Source: Nocardioides cremeus
GTDB lineage: Bacteria > Actinomycetota > Actinomycetes > Propionibacteriales > Nocardioidaceae
Reading direction: 5' to 3'
Assembly: GCF_030518195.1 (NCBI RefSeq)
Contig: NZ_JAULSC010000005.1
Coordinates: forward strand, 1 to 64,000
Length of the DNA: 64,000 bases
Of this stretch, positions 20,123 to 28,872 are shown piece by piece (position 1 is the first letter of the stretch; each line of letters starts with the position of its first letter). The position numbers and the translations under genes were made by a program. The notes under the pieces are model-generated. The model ran no database searches. It saw nothing but the letters and a program-made list of their open reading frames with translations, and was not told the DNA's origin.

Positions 20123-20138
20123 GACTGGGGACCCCACC

Positions 20139-21212
20139 ATGCAGATCCTCGCTGTCCGCGGCACGCTACCCGAGCACACCCACACCCAGGACGAGATCAC
20201 CGCGGCCTTCGCCGACGTGATCGCGCAGGGCCGGCTCGACGAGCGGGTGCTGCGCCGCTTCCACCGCAACGCCGGGGTCAGCCAGCGCCACCTCGCGCTG
20301 CCGCTGGAGGCGTACGGCGAGCTCCGCGGCTTCACCGAGGCCAACGACCACTTCATCAGCGAGGCGGTCGCGCTCGGCTCGCGCGCCGTCGAGGAGGCGC
20401 TCAAGGCGGCCGACCTGACGCCCAGCGACGTCGACCTGGTCGTCTCGGCGACCGTGACCGGGCTGGCGATCCCCTCCCTGGACGCGCGGATCGCCAGCGC
20501 CACCGGCATGCGCCCCGACGTGAAGCGGGTGCCGATCGTGGGTCTGGGCTGCGTGGCCGGCGCGGCCGGCGTGGCGCGGCTGCACGACTACCTGGTGGGC
20601 CACCCCGACCAGGTGGCGGTGCTGGTCGCGGTCGAGCTGTGCTCGCTGACCGTGCAGCGCGACGACGTGTCGGTGCCCAACCTGGTGGCCAGCGGGCTGT
20701 TCGGCGATGGCGCCGCGGCCGTGGTGGCCCGCGGCGAGGCCGGCGAGCCGGGCGCCGCCCGGGTGCTCGACACCCGCAGCCGGCTCTACCCCGACTCCGA
20801 GCGCACGATGGGCTTCGACGTCACCAGCGGCGGGCTGCGGATCGTGCTCGACGCCGCGGTGCCCCAGATCGTCGGGCGCTACATCCGCGAGGACGTCGAC
20901 GGGTTCCTGGCCTCCCACGACCTGACCCGCGCCGACGTCGAGTGGTGGGTCTGCCACCCCGGCGGGCCCAAGGTGATCGAGGCGCTGCAGGAGGCGCTCG
21001 AGCTCGAGCACGAGGACGTGCGGCTGACCTGGGAGTCGCTCGACCGGGTGGGCAACCTGTCGTCGGCCTCGGTGCTGCACGTGCTCGAGGACACCCTGCG
21101 CGACAAGCCGCCCCGGCCCGGCTCCTACGGGCTGATGATGGCGATGGGCCCGGGCTTCTGCTCCGAGCTCGTGCTGCTGCGCGCGGAGGGTGGGGTCGCG
21201 TGGCCTCGCTGA
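20139..21212 (+). CDS. Type III polyketide synthase
   Basis: The 357-residue protein is a chalcone/stilbene-synthase-fold enzyme with the complete catalytic triad: Cys138 in GLGCVAGAAG, His273 in WVCHPGG and Asn306 in VGNLSSAS. It would extend an acyl-CoA starter with malonyl-CoA units to an alkylresorcinol, alkylquinone precursor or alkylpyrone. The ring outcome cannot be predicted from the sequence. The next gene is an ICMT-type O-methyltransferase, the same pairing as in alkylpyrone (bpsA-bpsB) and agq loci. ATG at 20139 has GGGGA 7 bases upstream. It follows the 11-bp repeat. Confidence 0.93.
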   Translation: MQILAVRGTLPEHTHTQDEITAAFADVIAQGRLDERVLRRFHRNAGVSQRHLALPLEAYGELRGFTEANDHFISEAVALGSRAVEEALKAADLTPSDVDLVVSATVTGLAIPSLDARIASATGMRPDVKRVPIVGLGCVAGAAGVARLHDYLVGHPDQVAVLVAVELCSLTVQRDDVSVPNLVASGLFGDGAAAVVARGEAGEPGAARVLDTRSRLYPDSERTMGFDVTSGGLRIVLDAAVPQIVGRYIREDVDGFLASHDLTRADVEWWVCHPGGPKVIEALQEALELEHEDVRLTWESLDRVGNLSSASVLHVLEDTLRDKPPRPGSYGLMMAMGPGFCSELVLLRAEGGVAWPR

Positions 21213-21790
21213 CCTTCTTCACCGTCGTCGTCGCCCTGGTCGCGCTCGAGCGGCTGGCCGAGCTCGTGGTGTCCAAGCGCAACGCCGCCTGGTCCTTCGC
21301 CCGCGGCGGTGTCGAGACCGGGCAGGGCCACTACCCCGTGATGGTCGTGCTGCACTCGGGGCTGCTGGTCGCGATGCTCGTCGAGGCCTACGTCGTGCGC
21401 CCCGACGTGCCGCTGGCGCTGGCCGCCTCGATGCTGGTGCTGGTCGTGGCCTCCCAGGCGCTGCGCTGGTGGTGCATCGCCACCCTCGGGCCGCGCTGGA
21501 ACACCCGGGTCATCATCGTGCCGGGGCTGCCCCCGGTCACCGGTGGGCCCTACCGCTTCTTCTCCCACCCCAACTACGTCGCCGTCGTCGTCGAGGGTGC
21601 CGCGCTGCCGCTGCTGCACCTGTCGTGGATCACCGCGCTGGTCTTCACCGTCGCCAACGCGGCGCTGCTGACCGTGCGGTTGCGGGTCGAGGACGCCGCG
21701 CTGGCCACGCTGCCGCCGGCACCCGCAGGACCGCCCGAGCCCGGACCGCTCGAGCCCGGGCCGTTCGATCCCGAGGCGCGACGTGCATGA
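21200..21790 (+). CDS. Isoprenylcysteine-carboxyl-methyltransferase-type membrane O-methyltransferase
   Basis: This 196-residue protein has about four or five membrane helices. The conserved C-terminal core of the ICMT/PEMT superfamily is present: ALRWWCIATLGPRWNT, then GPYRFFSHPNYVAVVVEG, which binds S-adenosylmethionine. The C-terminal 20 residues are Pro/Glu-rich. Next to a type III PKS this family methylates a phenolic or pyrone hydroxyl (as BpsB or AgqB). GTG at 21200 overlaps the PKS stop by 13 bases, indicating coupled translation. Confidence 0.82.
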   Translation: MASLTFFTVVVALVALERLAELVVSKRNAAWSFARGGVETGQGHYPVMVVLHSGLLVAMLVEAYVVRPDVPLALAASMLVLVVASQALRWWCIATLGPRWNTRVIIVPGLPPVTGGPYRFFSHPNYVAVVVEGAALPLLHLSWITALVFTVANAALLTVRLRVEDAALATLPPAPAGPPEPGPLEPGPFDPEARRA

Positions 21791-22805
21791 CCTGGTGGTC
21801 GCCGGCGGTGGGCCGGTGGGGCTGGCCGCCGCGCTGCACGCGCGCCGCGCCGGGCTCGACGTCGTGGTCGTCGAGCCCCGGGCCGGGGTCGTCGACAAGG
21901 CCTGCGGCGAGGGGCTGATGCCGGGGGCGCTCGCGCGCCTGGCCGACCTCGGCGTCGAGGTCGAGGGCATCGACCTGGCCGGCATCCGCTACCGCGACGG
22001 GCAGCGCAGCGCCGACGCGCGCTTCCGGGCCGGGCCGGGCCGCGGCGTGCGGCGTACGACGTTGCACGCGGGGTTGTCGCGCCGCCTTGCCGAGTCGGGT
22101 GTCGAGGTGCGCCACGAGGCCGTGCGCTCGGTGGTCGACCACGGCTCGCACCTGCTCGTCGACGGCCGGGCGACCCGCTACCTGCTCGCCGCGGACGGGC
22201 TGCACTCCCCCGTGCGCCGGCTGCTCGGCCTCGACGCACCGGTGCGCGGCGCTCGGCGCTACGGCCAGCGCTGCCACCTGCGGGTCGCGCCGTGGAGCGA
22301 CTTCGTCGAGGTGCACTGGGCGCCGCACGCCGAGGCCTACGTGACCCCGGTGGCCCCCGACCTCGTCGGCCTGGCGGTGCTGAGCGGGCGCCGCGAGCCC
22401 TACGCCGCGCTGCTCGAGGGCTTCACCGGGCTGCGCGAGCGGGTGGCGGACGTCGAACGGACCCGCGTGATGGGCGCCGGGCCGCTGCGCCAGCAGGCGC
22501 GGCACCGGGTCGCCGGACGGGTGCTGCTCGTCGGCGACGCCGCGGGCTACGTCGACGCGCTCACCGGCGAGGGCATCGCGCTCGGGCTGGCCGAGGCCGC
22601 TGCCGCGGTCGCGGCCGTGGTCGCCGACGCTCCCGAGGGCTACGACGCCACCTCGCGCCGCCTGCGGCGCCGCCACGAGCTGCTCACCCTCGGCCTGGTC
22701 ACCGCCACCCGGCACCAGGCGGTGCGCCGGCGCCTGGTCGCCGCGGCCGACCGGGTGCCCTGGGTCTTCGGCGCGGCCGTCAACCAGCTGGCGAGGCCGG
22801 CATGA
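21783..22805 (+). CDS. FAD-dependent monooxygenase
   Basis: The 340-residue flavoprotein has the GxGxxG motif VAGGGPVGLAAALHA (about 6-20), an arginine-rich second strand ending VVVEPRAG, and the late FAD motif LLVGDAAGYVDALTGEGI (about 244-261). It resembles the aromatic hydroxylase/geranylgeranyl reductase superfamily. In this operon it may hydroxylate the polyketide ring, as proposed for the flavin monooxygenase of the agq pathway. Reduction of another prenyl bond is an alternative. GTG at 21783 overlaps the previous gene by 8 bases. Confidence 0.78.
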   Translation: MHDLVVAGGGPVGLAAALHARRAGLDVVVVEPRAGVVDKACGEGLMPGALARLADLGVEVEGIDLAGIRYRDGQRSADARFRAGPGRGVRRTTLHAGLSRRLAESGVEVRHEAVRSVVDHGSHLLVDGRATRYLLAADGLHSPVRRLLGLDAPVRGARRYGQRCHLRVAPWSDFVEVHWAPHAEAYVTPVAPDLVGLAVLSGRREPYAALLEGFTGLRERVADVERTRVMGAGPLRQQARHRVAGRVLLVGDAAGYVDALTGEGIALGLAEAAAAVAAVVADAPEGYDATSRRLRRRHELLTLGLVTATRHQAVRRRLVAAADRVPWVFGAAVNQLARPA

Positions 22806-23395
22806 GCGGGTCGGTGGCGGAGCCGGCCCGGGAGCAGGTGGTGCTGCTCGACGAGGCCGGGCACGCGGTCGGGGTCGCCGACAAGGCCGGCGTGCACCAC
22901 GCCGACACTCCCTTGCACCTGGCGTTCTCCTGCTACGTCTTCGACCACGACGGCCGGATCCTGCTGAGCAGGCGGGCGCTGAGCAAGCGCACCTTCCCCG
23001 GGCTGTGGACCAACTCCGCCTGCGGCCACCCGGCCCCCGGCGAGGCGTTCCTCGACGGCGTACGTCGCCGGGTGCACGAGGAGCTAGGCCTCGAGCTCGA
23101 CGACCTGCGGGTGCTGCTGCCCGGCTTCGGCTACCGCGCCGAGATGGACGGTGTCGTCGAGCACGAGCTGTGCCCGGTGCTCGTCGCGACCACCTCCACC
23201 GAGCCGCGCCTCGACCCGGCCGAGGTCGAGGAGGTGGTCTGGGAGTCCTGGGCAGACTTCCGCAGCGGCGTCCTCGACGGCACCCGCGACGTCAGCCCGT
23301 GGTGCCGCCTGCAGGTCGAGGCGCTGCCGGAGGACCCGCTCAGCGCCCCGGGCCGCCCCCTCGACGAGCTCCCACCCGCCGCCCGCCCGAGCTGA
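22802..23395 (+). CDS. idi: Isopentenyl-diphosphate delta-isomerase (type 1)
   Basis: The 197-residue enzyme has the type 1 Idi signature: the Nudix-like fold with HLAFSCYVFD, the catalytic cysteine in WTNSACGHP, acidic RRVHEELGLE, and the catalytic glutamate region VVEHELCPVL. It interconverts isopentenyl and dimethylallyl diphosphate. As last gene of the prenyltransferase/PKS operon (ATGA overlap with the monooxygenase), it probably raises the dimethylallyl primer pool needed for prenylation. Its stop codon is embedded in the first unit of repeat array B. Confidence 0.93.
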   Translation: MSGSVAEPAREQVVLLDEAGHAVGVADKAGVHHADTPLHLAFSCYVFDHDGRILLSRRALSKRTFPGLWTNSACGHPAPGEAFLDGVRRRVHEELGLELDDLRVLLPGFGYRAEMDGVVEHELCPVLVATTSTEPRLDPAEVEEVVWESWADFRSGVLDGTRDVSPWCRLQVEALPEDPLSAPGRPLDELPPAARPS

Positions 23396-23580
23396 CCCGG
23401 CCCCTACTTCGCCTCGACCCGGCCCAAACTTCGCCTCGACCCGGCGCAGATCGACCGTCGGAGCACAGCGACCCGGCGGCGCACCGCGGCGCAGGAAGTT
23501 CAGGCCGGGTCGGCGGGAAGTTCAGGCCGGGTCGGCGGGAAGTTCAGGCCGGGTCGGCGGGAGATTCGGGCCGGGTCAGG
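23394..23580 (+). repeat. 22-bp repeat array B, two inverted arms between convergent genes
   Basis: This array has the same architecture as array A. Three left-arm units (23394-23415, 23416-23437, 23438-23459; core GACCCGGCCC) and four right-arm units (23493-23514, 23515-23536, 23537-23558, 23559-23580; core GGCCGGGTCGGC) enclose a 33-base centre. It begins inside the idi stop codon and ends over the stop codon of the convergent gene. The third left unit is degenerate after its first half. The arms can form a long hairpin, suggesting bidirectional termination. There are no spacers between units, so it is not a CRISPR array. Confidence 0.85.
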
Positions 23581-23956
23581 TGCGGGTGGTGCCGGCGAGG
23601 GCGCCCTTGGCGTCCCCGCGGTGCACCGGTACGCCGCTGCCGCCGAGGTCGCGCAGCGCGTCGAGGTCGCGCGGCGTCACCGCCGCGGCGTCGGTGAGCA
23701 CGACGGCGGCCTCGAGCCCCGTGGCGCCCGAGGCGACCGCCATGGCGACGCAGACCCCGAGCGCGGAGACCTGCAGGGAGGGCAGGTCGACGGTGGCAGC
23801 GGCGTAGGTGCGCCCGTCGGCGTCGCGCACCGCGGCCCCCTCGGCGGCGCGGGTGCGGGCCCGGGTGGAGCGGGCGAGGGTGACCAGCTTCTTGTCCTCG
23901 GCGGCCAGCGCGTCGGGGGCGGGGCCCTCGGCGGGGTCCTCGGCGGGGGTGCTCAC
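23576..23956 (-). CDS. Cytidine-deaminase-like protein (Rv2365c type)
   Basis: The 126-residue protein occupies the position of M. tuberculosis Rv2365c in the phoH-ybeY-corC operon. The sequence (KKLVTLARSTRARTRAAEGAAVRD, read in parts, then YAAATVDLPSLQVSALGVCVAMAVASG) resembles the first half of cytidine deaminases. It lacks the HAE and PCxxC zinc motifs, so catalytic activity is unlikely. A binding or structural role is possible. The GTG overlaps the upstream gene's stop (GTGA). In related genomes era follows directly; here repeat array B follows. Confidence 0.65.
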   Translation of the reverse strand: MSTPAEDPAEGPAPDALAAEDKKLVTLARSTRARTRAAEGAAVRDADGRTYAAATVDLPSLQVSALGVCVAMAVASGATGLEAAVVLTDAAAVTPRDLDALRDLGGSGVPVHRGDAKGALAGTTRT

Positions 23957-25308
23957 TGGTCCTCGTCGTCCTCTCGGTGGTCGCGGCTGTCGTCGCGACG
24001 GTTGTCGGGGCGGTCCTCTTCGTCGTCGCTGTCGTGCACCGGCTCGAGGCGCGAGATGAGCACGGTGACGATCTTGTTGCGGCGTCCGGCGCTGTCCTCG
24101 GCCACGAAGCGCAGCCCGTGGGCCTCGACCGAGGAGCCGGGGATCGGCACCAGGCCGAGGTGCTTGGCCATCAGCCCGCCGACGGAGTCGACGTCCTCCT
24201 CCTCGACGTCGTCGCCGAAGATCTCCTCGAGGTCGTCGACGGGGAAGCGCGAGGAGACCCGCACGACGCCCTCGGCGAGGTGCTCGACCTCGATCTCGTC
24301 CTCGTCGTACTCGTCGGTGATCTCGCCGACGATCTCCTCGAGGATGTCCTCGATGGTGACCAGGCCGGCGGTGCCGCCGTACTCGTCGACGACGACCGCG
24401 ATGTGCTGGCGCCGGGCCTGCATCTCCTTGAGCAGCCCGTCGACCGCCTTCGACTCCGGCACCCAGTGCACGGGGCGCATCACCGACTCGATGCGCTCGG
24501 TGAACTCGGCGTCGGGCGCCTCGAAGTCGCGGCGCACGATGTCCTTGAGGTAGGCCATCCCGACGATGTCGTCGAGGTTCTCGTCGACCACCGGCAGCCG
24601 CGAGTAGCCGCTGCGCAGGAACAGCGAGAGGCTCTGGCGCAGGTTCTTGTGCTTCTCGACGTAGACGACGTCGTTGCGGGGCACCATCACCTCGCGGGCG
24701 GTGGTGTCGCCGAGCTCGAAGACCGAGTGGATCATCCGGCGCTCCTCGCTCTCGATGAGCGAGGAGGCCTCGGCCAGGTCGACGAGCTCGCGCAGCTCGG
24801 ACTCGGTCGAGAACGGGCCCTCCCGGAAGCCCTTGCCGGGCGTCAGCGCGTTGCCCAGCCTGATCAGCACCTGCGGGATCGGGCCGAGGACCCGCGTGAC
24901 CAGGCTCAGCGGCCCGGCCGAGAGCAGGGCGACGGTCTCGGCGTGCTGGCGGCCCATCGTGCGCGGGGCGACCCCGACGACGACGAAGGAGACCAGCAGC
25001 ATCACCGCGATGGCGGTCAGCACGCTGGCCCACCACGCGCCCTGCATCAGCTCGTCGACCTGCAGGGCGACCAGCACGATCGCGGAGACCTCGGCGGCCA
25101 TCCGCAGCAGCAGCGCGGTGTTGAGGTAGCGGGGCAGGTCGTCGAGGAGCCCGATCAGCCGCTTGGCGCCGGCGCGTCCCTCGGCGAGCAGCTCGCCGGC
25201 CCGGGCGTGGGAGAACGAGGCCAGCGCGGCGTCGGCGGCCGAGAAGATCCCGGCGAGCACGACCAGCGCGGCCGCCGTCACCAGCAGCCCGACGTCACCG
25301 CCGCTCAT
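23953..25308 (-). CDS. CNNM/CorC-HlyC family membrane protein with CBS domains
   Basis: The 451-residue protein has a CNNM membrane domain (about residues 1-150, three to four helices), a CBS pair (about 205-330, with [10 protein letters not shown] and [17 protein letters not shown]), and the C-terminal CorC/HlyC domain ([15 protein letters not shown] onward). The tail after residue 425 is an Asp/Glu/Arg-rich stretch without structure. Family members are linked to Mg2+/Co2+ efflux and divalent metal resistance. It lies between ybeY and the Rv2365c-like gene with 4-bp overlaps on both sides, the standard actinobacterial order. Confidence 0.88.
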   Translation of the reverse strand: MSGGDVGLLVTAAALVVLAGIFSAADAALASFSHARAGELLAEGRAGAKRLIGLLDDLPRYLNTALLLRMAAEVSAIVLVALQVDELMQGAWWASVLTAIAVMLLVSFVVVGVAPRTMGRQHAETVALLSAGPLSLVTRVLGPIPQVLIRLGNALTPGKGFREGPFSTESELRELVDLAEASSLIESEERRMIHSVFELGDTTAREVMVPRNDVVYVEKHKNLRQSLSLFLRSGYSRLPVVDENLDDIVGMAYLKDIVRRDFEAPDAEFTERIESVMRPVHWVPESKAVDGLLKEMQARRQHIAVVVDEYGGTAGLVTIEDILEEIVGEITDEYDEDEIEVEHLAEGVVRVSSRFPVDDLEEIFGDDVEEEDVDSVGGLMAKHLGLVPIPGSSVEAHGLRFVAEDSAGRRNKIVTVLISRLEPVHDSDDEEDRPDNRRDDSRDHREDDEDQ

Positions 25309-25763
25309 GCGTCGTCAGTGGCGCGCCACGCGGCCAGGAGCTCGTCCTGCAGGCCGAACATCTCGCGGTGCTCCTCCGGCTCGGCGTGGTCGTAGCCGAG
25401 CAGGTGCAGGATGCCGTGCACGGTGAGCAGCTCGATCTCGGCCACGGTGCCGTGCCCGGCGCTCTCGCCCTGGCGCCGCGCGATCTCGGGGCACAGCACC
25501 AGGTCGCCGAGCACGCCCTCCTCGGGCTCCTCGTCGACCAGGCCGGGCCGCAGCTCGTCCATCGGGAAGGCCAGCACGTCGGTGGGGCCCTCCTTGTCCA
25601 TCCACTGCTCGTTGAGCTCGGCGATCGTGGCCTCGTCGACGGCCTTGATGCACAGCTCGGCCTGCGGGTGCACGTGCATCCGGTCCATCACGAACCGGCT
25701 CAGGGTGGAGAGGCGACGTACGTCGACCTGCTGGCCGGACTCGTCGAGGACCTCGATGCTCAT
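25305..25763 (-). CDS. ybeY: Endoribonuclease YbeY
   Basis: YbeY is a metal-dependent ribonuclease needed for 16S rRNA 3'-end maturation and ribosome quality control. The 152-residue protein has the zinc motif [11 protein letters not shown] (three His) near residue 115 and the preceding [10 protein letters not shown]. Length is normal. ATG at 25763 overlaps the phoH stop (ATGA), and its own stop overlaps the CorC-like start, so the four genes phoH-ybeY-corC-like-Rv2365c-like form one coupled operon with an ribosome-maturation theme shared with era. Confidence 0.95.
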   Translation of the reverse strand: MSIEVLDESGQQVDVRRLSTLSRFVMDRMHVHPQAELCIKAVDEATIAELNEQWMDKEGPTDVLAFPMDELRPGLVDEEPEEGVLGDLVLCPEIARRQGESAGHGTVAEIELLTVHGILHLLGYDHAEPEEHREMFGLQDELLAAWRATDDA

Positions 25764-26800
25764 GGTCGGTTCCCCTGCACGGGCCGGGCGCGCTCGGCGC
25801 GCGCGTCGAAGTCGTCGTACGCCGCGACGATGCGGCCCACGAGCCGGTGCCGCACGACGTCGCTGCTGGTCAGGCGGTTGAAGCCGATGTCCTCGACGCC
25901 GTCGAGGATCTCCTCCACCACCCGCAGGCCCGAGCGGGTGCCGCCGGGCAGGTCGGTCTGGGTGATGTCGCCGGTGACGACGATCTTGGAGCCGAAGCCC
26001 AGGCGGGTCAGGAACATCTTCATCTGCTCGGGCGTGGTGTTCTGCGCCTCGTCGAGGATGATGAAGGAGTCGTTGAGCGAGCGCCCGCGCATGTAGGCCA
26101 GCGGGGCCACCTCGATGGTGCCGGCGGCCAGCAGCTTGGGGATCGTCTCGGGGTCGATCATGTCGTGCAGCGCGTCGTAGAGCGGGCGCAGGTAGGGGTC
26201 GATCTTCTCGCTGAGGGTGCCGGGCAGGAAGCCCAGGCGCTCGCCGGCCTCGACCGCCGGGCGGGTCAGGATGATCCGGTTGACCTGCTTCGACTGCAGC
26301 GCCTGCACCGCCTTGGCCATGCCGAGGTAGGTCTTGCCGGTGCCCGCCGGGCCGATGCCGAAGGTGATGGTGTGCTTGTCGATCGACTCGACGTACTTCT
26401 TCTGGTTCAGCGTCTTGGGGCGGATCGAGCGGCCCCGGTTGGAGAGGATGTTGAGGCTCAGCACGTCGGCGGGGCGCTCGGTGGTCTCGGTGCGCAGCAT
26501 CGTCAGCACCCGCTCGACGGTCTCGGTGCTGATGCCCTGACCGGTGCGGATGATGGTGACGAGCTCGTCGAGCAGCCGCTGGGCCAGCGCGATCTCACCG
26601 GGGTCGCCCTCGAGGGTGATCCGGTTGCCGCGCACGTGCACGGCGGCGTCGAAGGCCTTCTCGATCATGGCGAGGTGCTCGTCGCCGGGCCCCAGCAGGC
26701 TGACCATGTCGATGCTGTTGGGCACCACGACCGTGTGGTGGCTGCGTGCTCCGCTGGCGGGGCTCTCGGCGGGGGTGCTGCGGTCATCGGAGTGGGACAT
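25760..26800 (-). CDS. phoH: PhoH-like ATPase
   Basis: The 346-residue protein has an N-terminal KH-like region (about 25-105: [21 protein letters not shown]) and a PhoH ATPase domain with Walker A GPAGTGKT and Walker [10 protein letters not shown], followed by [14 protein letters not shown]. The family is predicted to act on RNA, and in bacteria it is paired with YbeY. ATG at 26800 was chosen over an in-frame GTG at 26884 because the extra residues look non-coding, although no strong ribosome site is close to either. It is the first gene of the operon. Confidence 0.93.
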   Translation of the reverse strand: MSHSDDRSTPAESPASGARSHHTVVVPNSIDMVSLLGPGDEHLAMIEKAFDAAVHVRGNRITLEGDPGEIALAQRLLDELVTIIRTGQGISTETVERVLTMLRTETTERPADVLSLNILSNRGRSIRPKTLNQKKYVESIDKHTITFGIGPAGTGKTYLGMAKAVQALQSKQVNRIILTRPAVEAGERLGFLPGTLSEKIDPYLRPLYDALHDMIDPETIPKLLAAGTIEVAPLAYMRGRSLNDSFIILDEAQNTTPEQMKMFLTRLGFGSKIVVTGDITQTDLPGGTRSGLRVVEEILDGVEDIGFNRLTSSDVVRHRLVGRIVAAYDDFDARAERARPVQGNRP

Positions 26801-26905
26801 GGATGCCCGGAGGGCGCCTCTCTGTCGCGGGGACGGTGGGTCGAGCGCCTCCCATGCTACGGCGTGGCCCCGAGCAGCACCCACTCAGTAAAGACGGTCC
26901 CGACG

Positions 26906-26911
26906 TAGGCT
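26906..26911 (+). promoter_or_regulatory. -10 element (TAGGCT) of the small membrane protein gene
   Basis: TAGGCT is followed by 6 bases (GGAACC) and the ATG at 26918, indicating leaderless transcription. Confidence 0.5.
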
Positions 26912-26917
26912 GGAACC

Positions 26918-27193
26918 ATGGCCGGGGGCGAGCACGACCTGCGCGAGTGGGACGACGAGGACCCCGACGCGCACGACGACGACTCGGCGCCCTACTGGTT
27001 CCCCGGCGAGACGATGCCGCAGCACGCGCGGGCGATGGGGCTGACCCACCACACCGTCGAGGGCGCGCTGCTCGACTTCGGGGGCCGGCTCGACCCCGCC
27101 AAGCGCGTGCACTACTGGACCGCGTGGGCGCTGCTGGTCGTCTTCGGGCTGCCGGTGGTCTTCGCCGTGATGCGGCTCGCCTACCTCTTCTGA
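26918..27193 (+). CDS. Small single-span membrane protein, unknown function
   Basis: I do not recognise this 91-residue protein. The first 30 residues are strongly acidic (REWDDEDPDAHDDD). A middle part contains YWFPGETMPQHARAMG and GGRLDPAKRVHYW. One membrane helix near the C-terminus (WALLVVFGLPVVFAVMRL, about 70-87) would leave the acidic N-terminus in the cytoplasm or outside. It is transcribed divergently from phoH and converges on the copper monooxygenase gene 13 bases away. Codon use looks like that of its neighbours. Confidence 0.7.
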   Translation: MAGGEHDLREWDDEDPDAHDDDSAPYWFPGETMPQHARAMGLTHHTVEGALLDFGGRLDPAKRVHYWTAWALLVVFGLPVVFAVMRLAYLF

Positions 27194-27206
27194 GCCGTCG
27201 CCCGGG

Positions 27207-28457
27207 TCACAGCGAGCCGGTGGGCTCGCCGTCGTAGGCGACCTGGAGGGTGCCCAGGCACATCTCGTCGGTGGAGCCCTCGCCCCAGAGCACGTAGCGC
27301 TCCTCCTGGCCGGCGAAGGCGGGCAGCTTGTCGCGCAGCCACTGCCGGTGGGTGCAGGTCACGGTCAGGGTCTCCCCCGCCTCGAGGCGCAGCGGCTCGA
27401 CCGGCTTGGAGCCCTGGTCGTCGAAGTCCCACTGGTCGATGTCGAGCAGCGTGCGCTCCTCGGGCGTGCCGGCGTTGGCCACGACCGAGATCTCGCGGCC
27501 CAGCAGGTGCATGTGACCGGCCGCGCCCAGCACCGTCATCGGTTGGCTGACCCGGCGGGTGCAGGTGGTGGTCTCGGAGGGTCCCTGGCCCTCGCCGCAC
27601 AGCAGGTGCAGCACGTCGGCGGTCGAGGCGGCCGCCCCGAAGCGCTGGCGCAGGTCGACCATCGCCGCGTCGCGCTCGCAGAGCGGGCCGTCGGAGCGCG
27701 CGGCCCGGCAGGGCAGCTCGACCGGGGCCGGCATCAGGTAGGTGTGCAGCGGGGTCAGGTCGCGGCTGCCGGGCATCCAGCGCAGCCGGGTCGACGACCG
27801 GTCGGCCGACTGCCCGCGCAGCAGGTTGTAGTGCACCTGCATGACCACCTGGGTGCCGGCCTCGAGGCGGATGCCGTGGCCGTCGCGCAGCTGGGTCTCG
27901 TCGCCGCCGGGCGCCCACGCCGCCAGCCAGCTGGCGTCGGAGATGTCGGCCGCAGCCCCCTCGACGCCGCTGCCGCCGAAGCAGGTCCAGCCGGGGTCGA
28001 CGGTCTTGTGGTCGAGGGCCCGCGCTGCCTCGACCTGGTCGGGCTCGACGCGGAAGAGGATCACGTGGTGCACGACCTCGGGGTTGCCGGGCACCACCTG
28101 GCTGCCGGTCAGCCACACGTCCTCGTCGAGGCCGGGGTCGAGCAGGAAGCAGCGGTAGTCGTCGGTGCCGGCACCGCCGGGGGCCGAGGGCGTGTACTCC
28201 TCGGTCATCTCCAGGCTCATCCGCCGCTCCCCGCGGCGCAGCGGCAGCTCCTTGCCGGGCGGCAGCGACGAGAGCTGCTCGGCGACGACCTCGGGCGGGT
28301 CGACCGGCGAGAGCACGCTGGCCGGGTCGCCGTCGCGACGGTCGTCGGTGCCGAGCACGGCCACGCCGGCCACGACCCCGGCCACGGCGAGCAGGCCGGT
28401 CAGGGCGAGCACGACCAGGCGGCGTACGCCGACCCGGCCGGCGGTCGGACCGCTCAT
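27207..28457 (-). CDS. Copper type II monooxygenase (PHM/dopamine beta-monooxygenase family)
   Basis: The 416-residue protein starts with a signal anchor (about 12-36), so the enzyme faces the outside. All six copper ligands of peptidylglycine/dopamine beta-monooxygenases are recognisable: His130-His131 (VVHHVILF), His209 (QVHYNLL), His315 and His317 (GHMHLLG) and Met399 (TDEMCLG). In the family one copper transfers electrons and the other activates oxygen for C-H hydroxylation, with ascorbate as donor in animals. The bacterial substrate is unknown. Cysteine pairs support an exported protein. ATG at 28457 overlaps the HIT gene stop. Confidence 0.82.
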   Translation of the reverse strand: MSGPTAGRVGVRRLVVLALTGLLAVAGVVAGVAVLGTDDRRDGDPASVLSPVDPPEVVAEQLSSLPPGKELPLRRGERRMSLEMTEEYTPSAPGGAGTDDYRCFLLDPGLDEDVWLTGSQVVPGNPEVVHHVILFRVEPDQVEAARALDHKTVDPGWTCFGGSGVEGAAADISDASWLAAWAPGGDETQLRDGHGIRLEAGTQVVMQVHYNLLRGQSADRSSTRLRWMPGSRDLTPLHTYLMPAPVELPCRAARSDGPLCERDAAMVDLRQRFGAAASTADVLHLLCGEGQGPSETTTCTRRVSQPMTVLGAAGHMHLLGREISVVANAGTPEERTLLDIDQWDFDDQGSKPVEPLRLEAGETLTVTCTHRQWLRDKLPAFAGQEERYVLWGEGSTDEMCLGTLQVAYDGEPTGSL

Positions 28458-28792
28458 CCGGGCGGCCACGTCATCGGCCGGCCCGCCAGCACGTGCAGGT
28501 GGGTGTGGAAGACCGACTGGCCCGCACCCTCACCGGTGTTGAGCACCAGCCGGTAGTCGTCGTGGCCCTCCGCGGCCGCCACGGCCGCGGCCGCGGTGAC
28601 GAGCTCGCTCATCACCGCGGGGTCGCCGGCAGCCAGCTCGGCGGCGTTCGCGTAGTGCGTGCGCGGCACCACCAGCACGTGCGTCGGCGCCTGCGGCGCG
28701 ACGTCGCGGAACGCGACGGTGCCCTCGGTGACGTGCACGACGTCGCCGGGGACCTCCCCCGCGACGATCTTGCAGAACAGACAGTCGCTCAC
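28454..28792 (-). CDS. HIT-family hydrolase
   Basis: The 112-residue protein has an N-terminal CLFCKI zinc-type motif and the histidine triad HTHLHVLAG near residue 96, preceded by GQSVF. HIT proteins hydrolyse nucleoside phosphoramidates such as AMP-lysine or remove AMP from failed adenylylation products. Length matches HinT. GTG at 28792 has GGAGG 6 bases upstream. The gene is translationally coupled (ATGA) to the copper monooxygenase, an unusual partner. Confidence 0.92.
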   Translation of the reverse strand: MSDCLFCKIVAGEVPGDVVHVTEGTVAFRDVAPQAPTHVLVVPRTHYANAAELAAGDPAVMSELVTAAAAVAAAEGHDDYRLVLNTGEGAGQSVFHTHLHVLAGRPMTWPPG

Positions 28793-28872
28793 TTGTTGCC
28801 TCCCGCCACGCATCGTCCCACAAATCCGTTGCCGCGCCGCGGTAAACCCCCAGGGCCCCTCGGGCGTCGCAC

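Noticed and set aside
23576..23956. Functional cytidine deaminase
   Set aside because: The zinc-binding HAE and PCxxC motifs are absent; only the overall similarity to the first part of the family remains.
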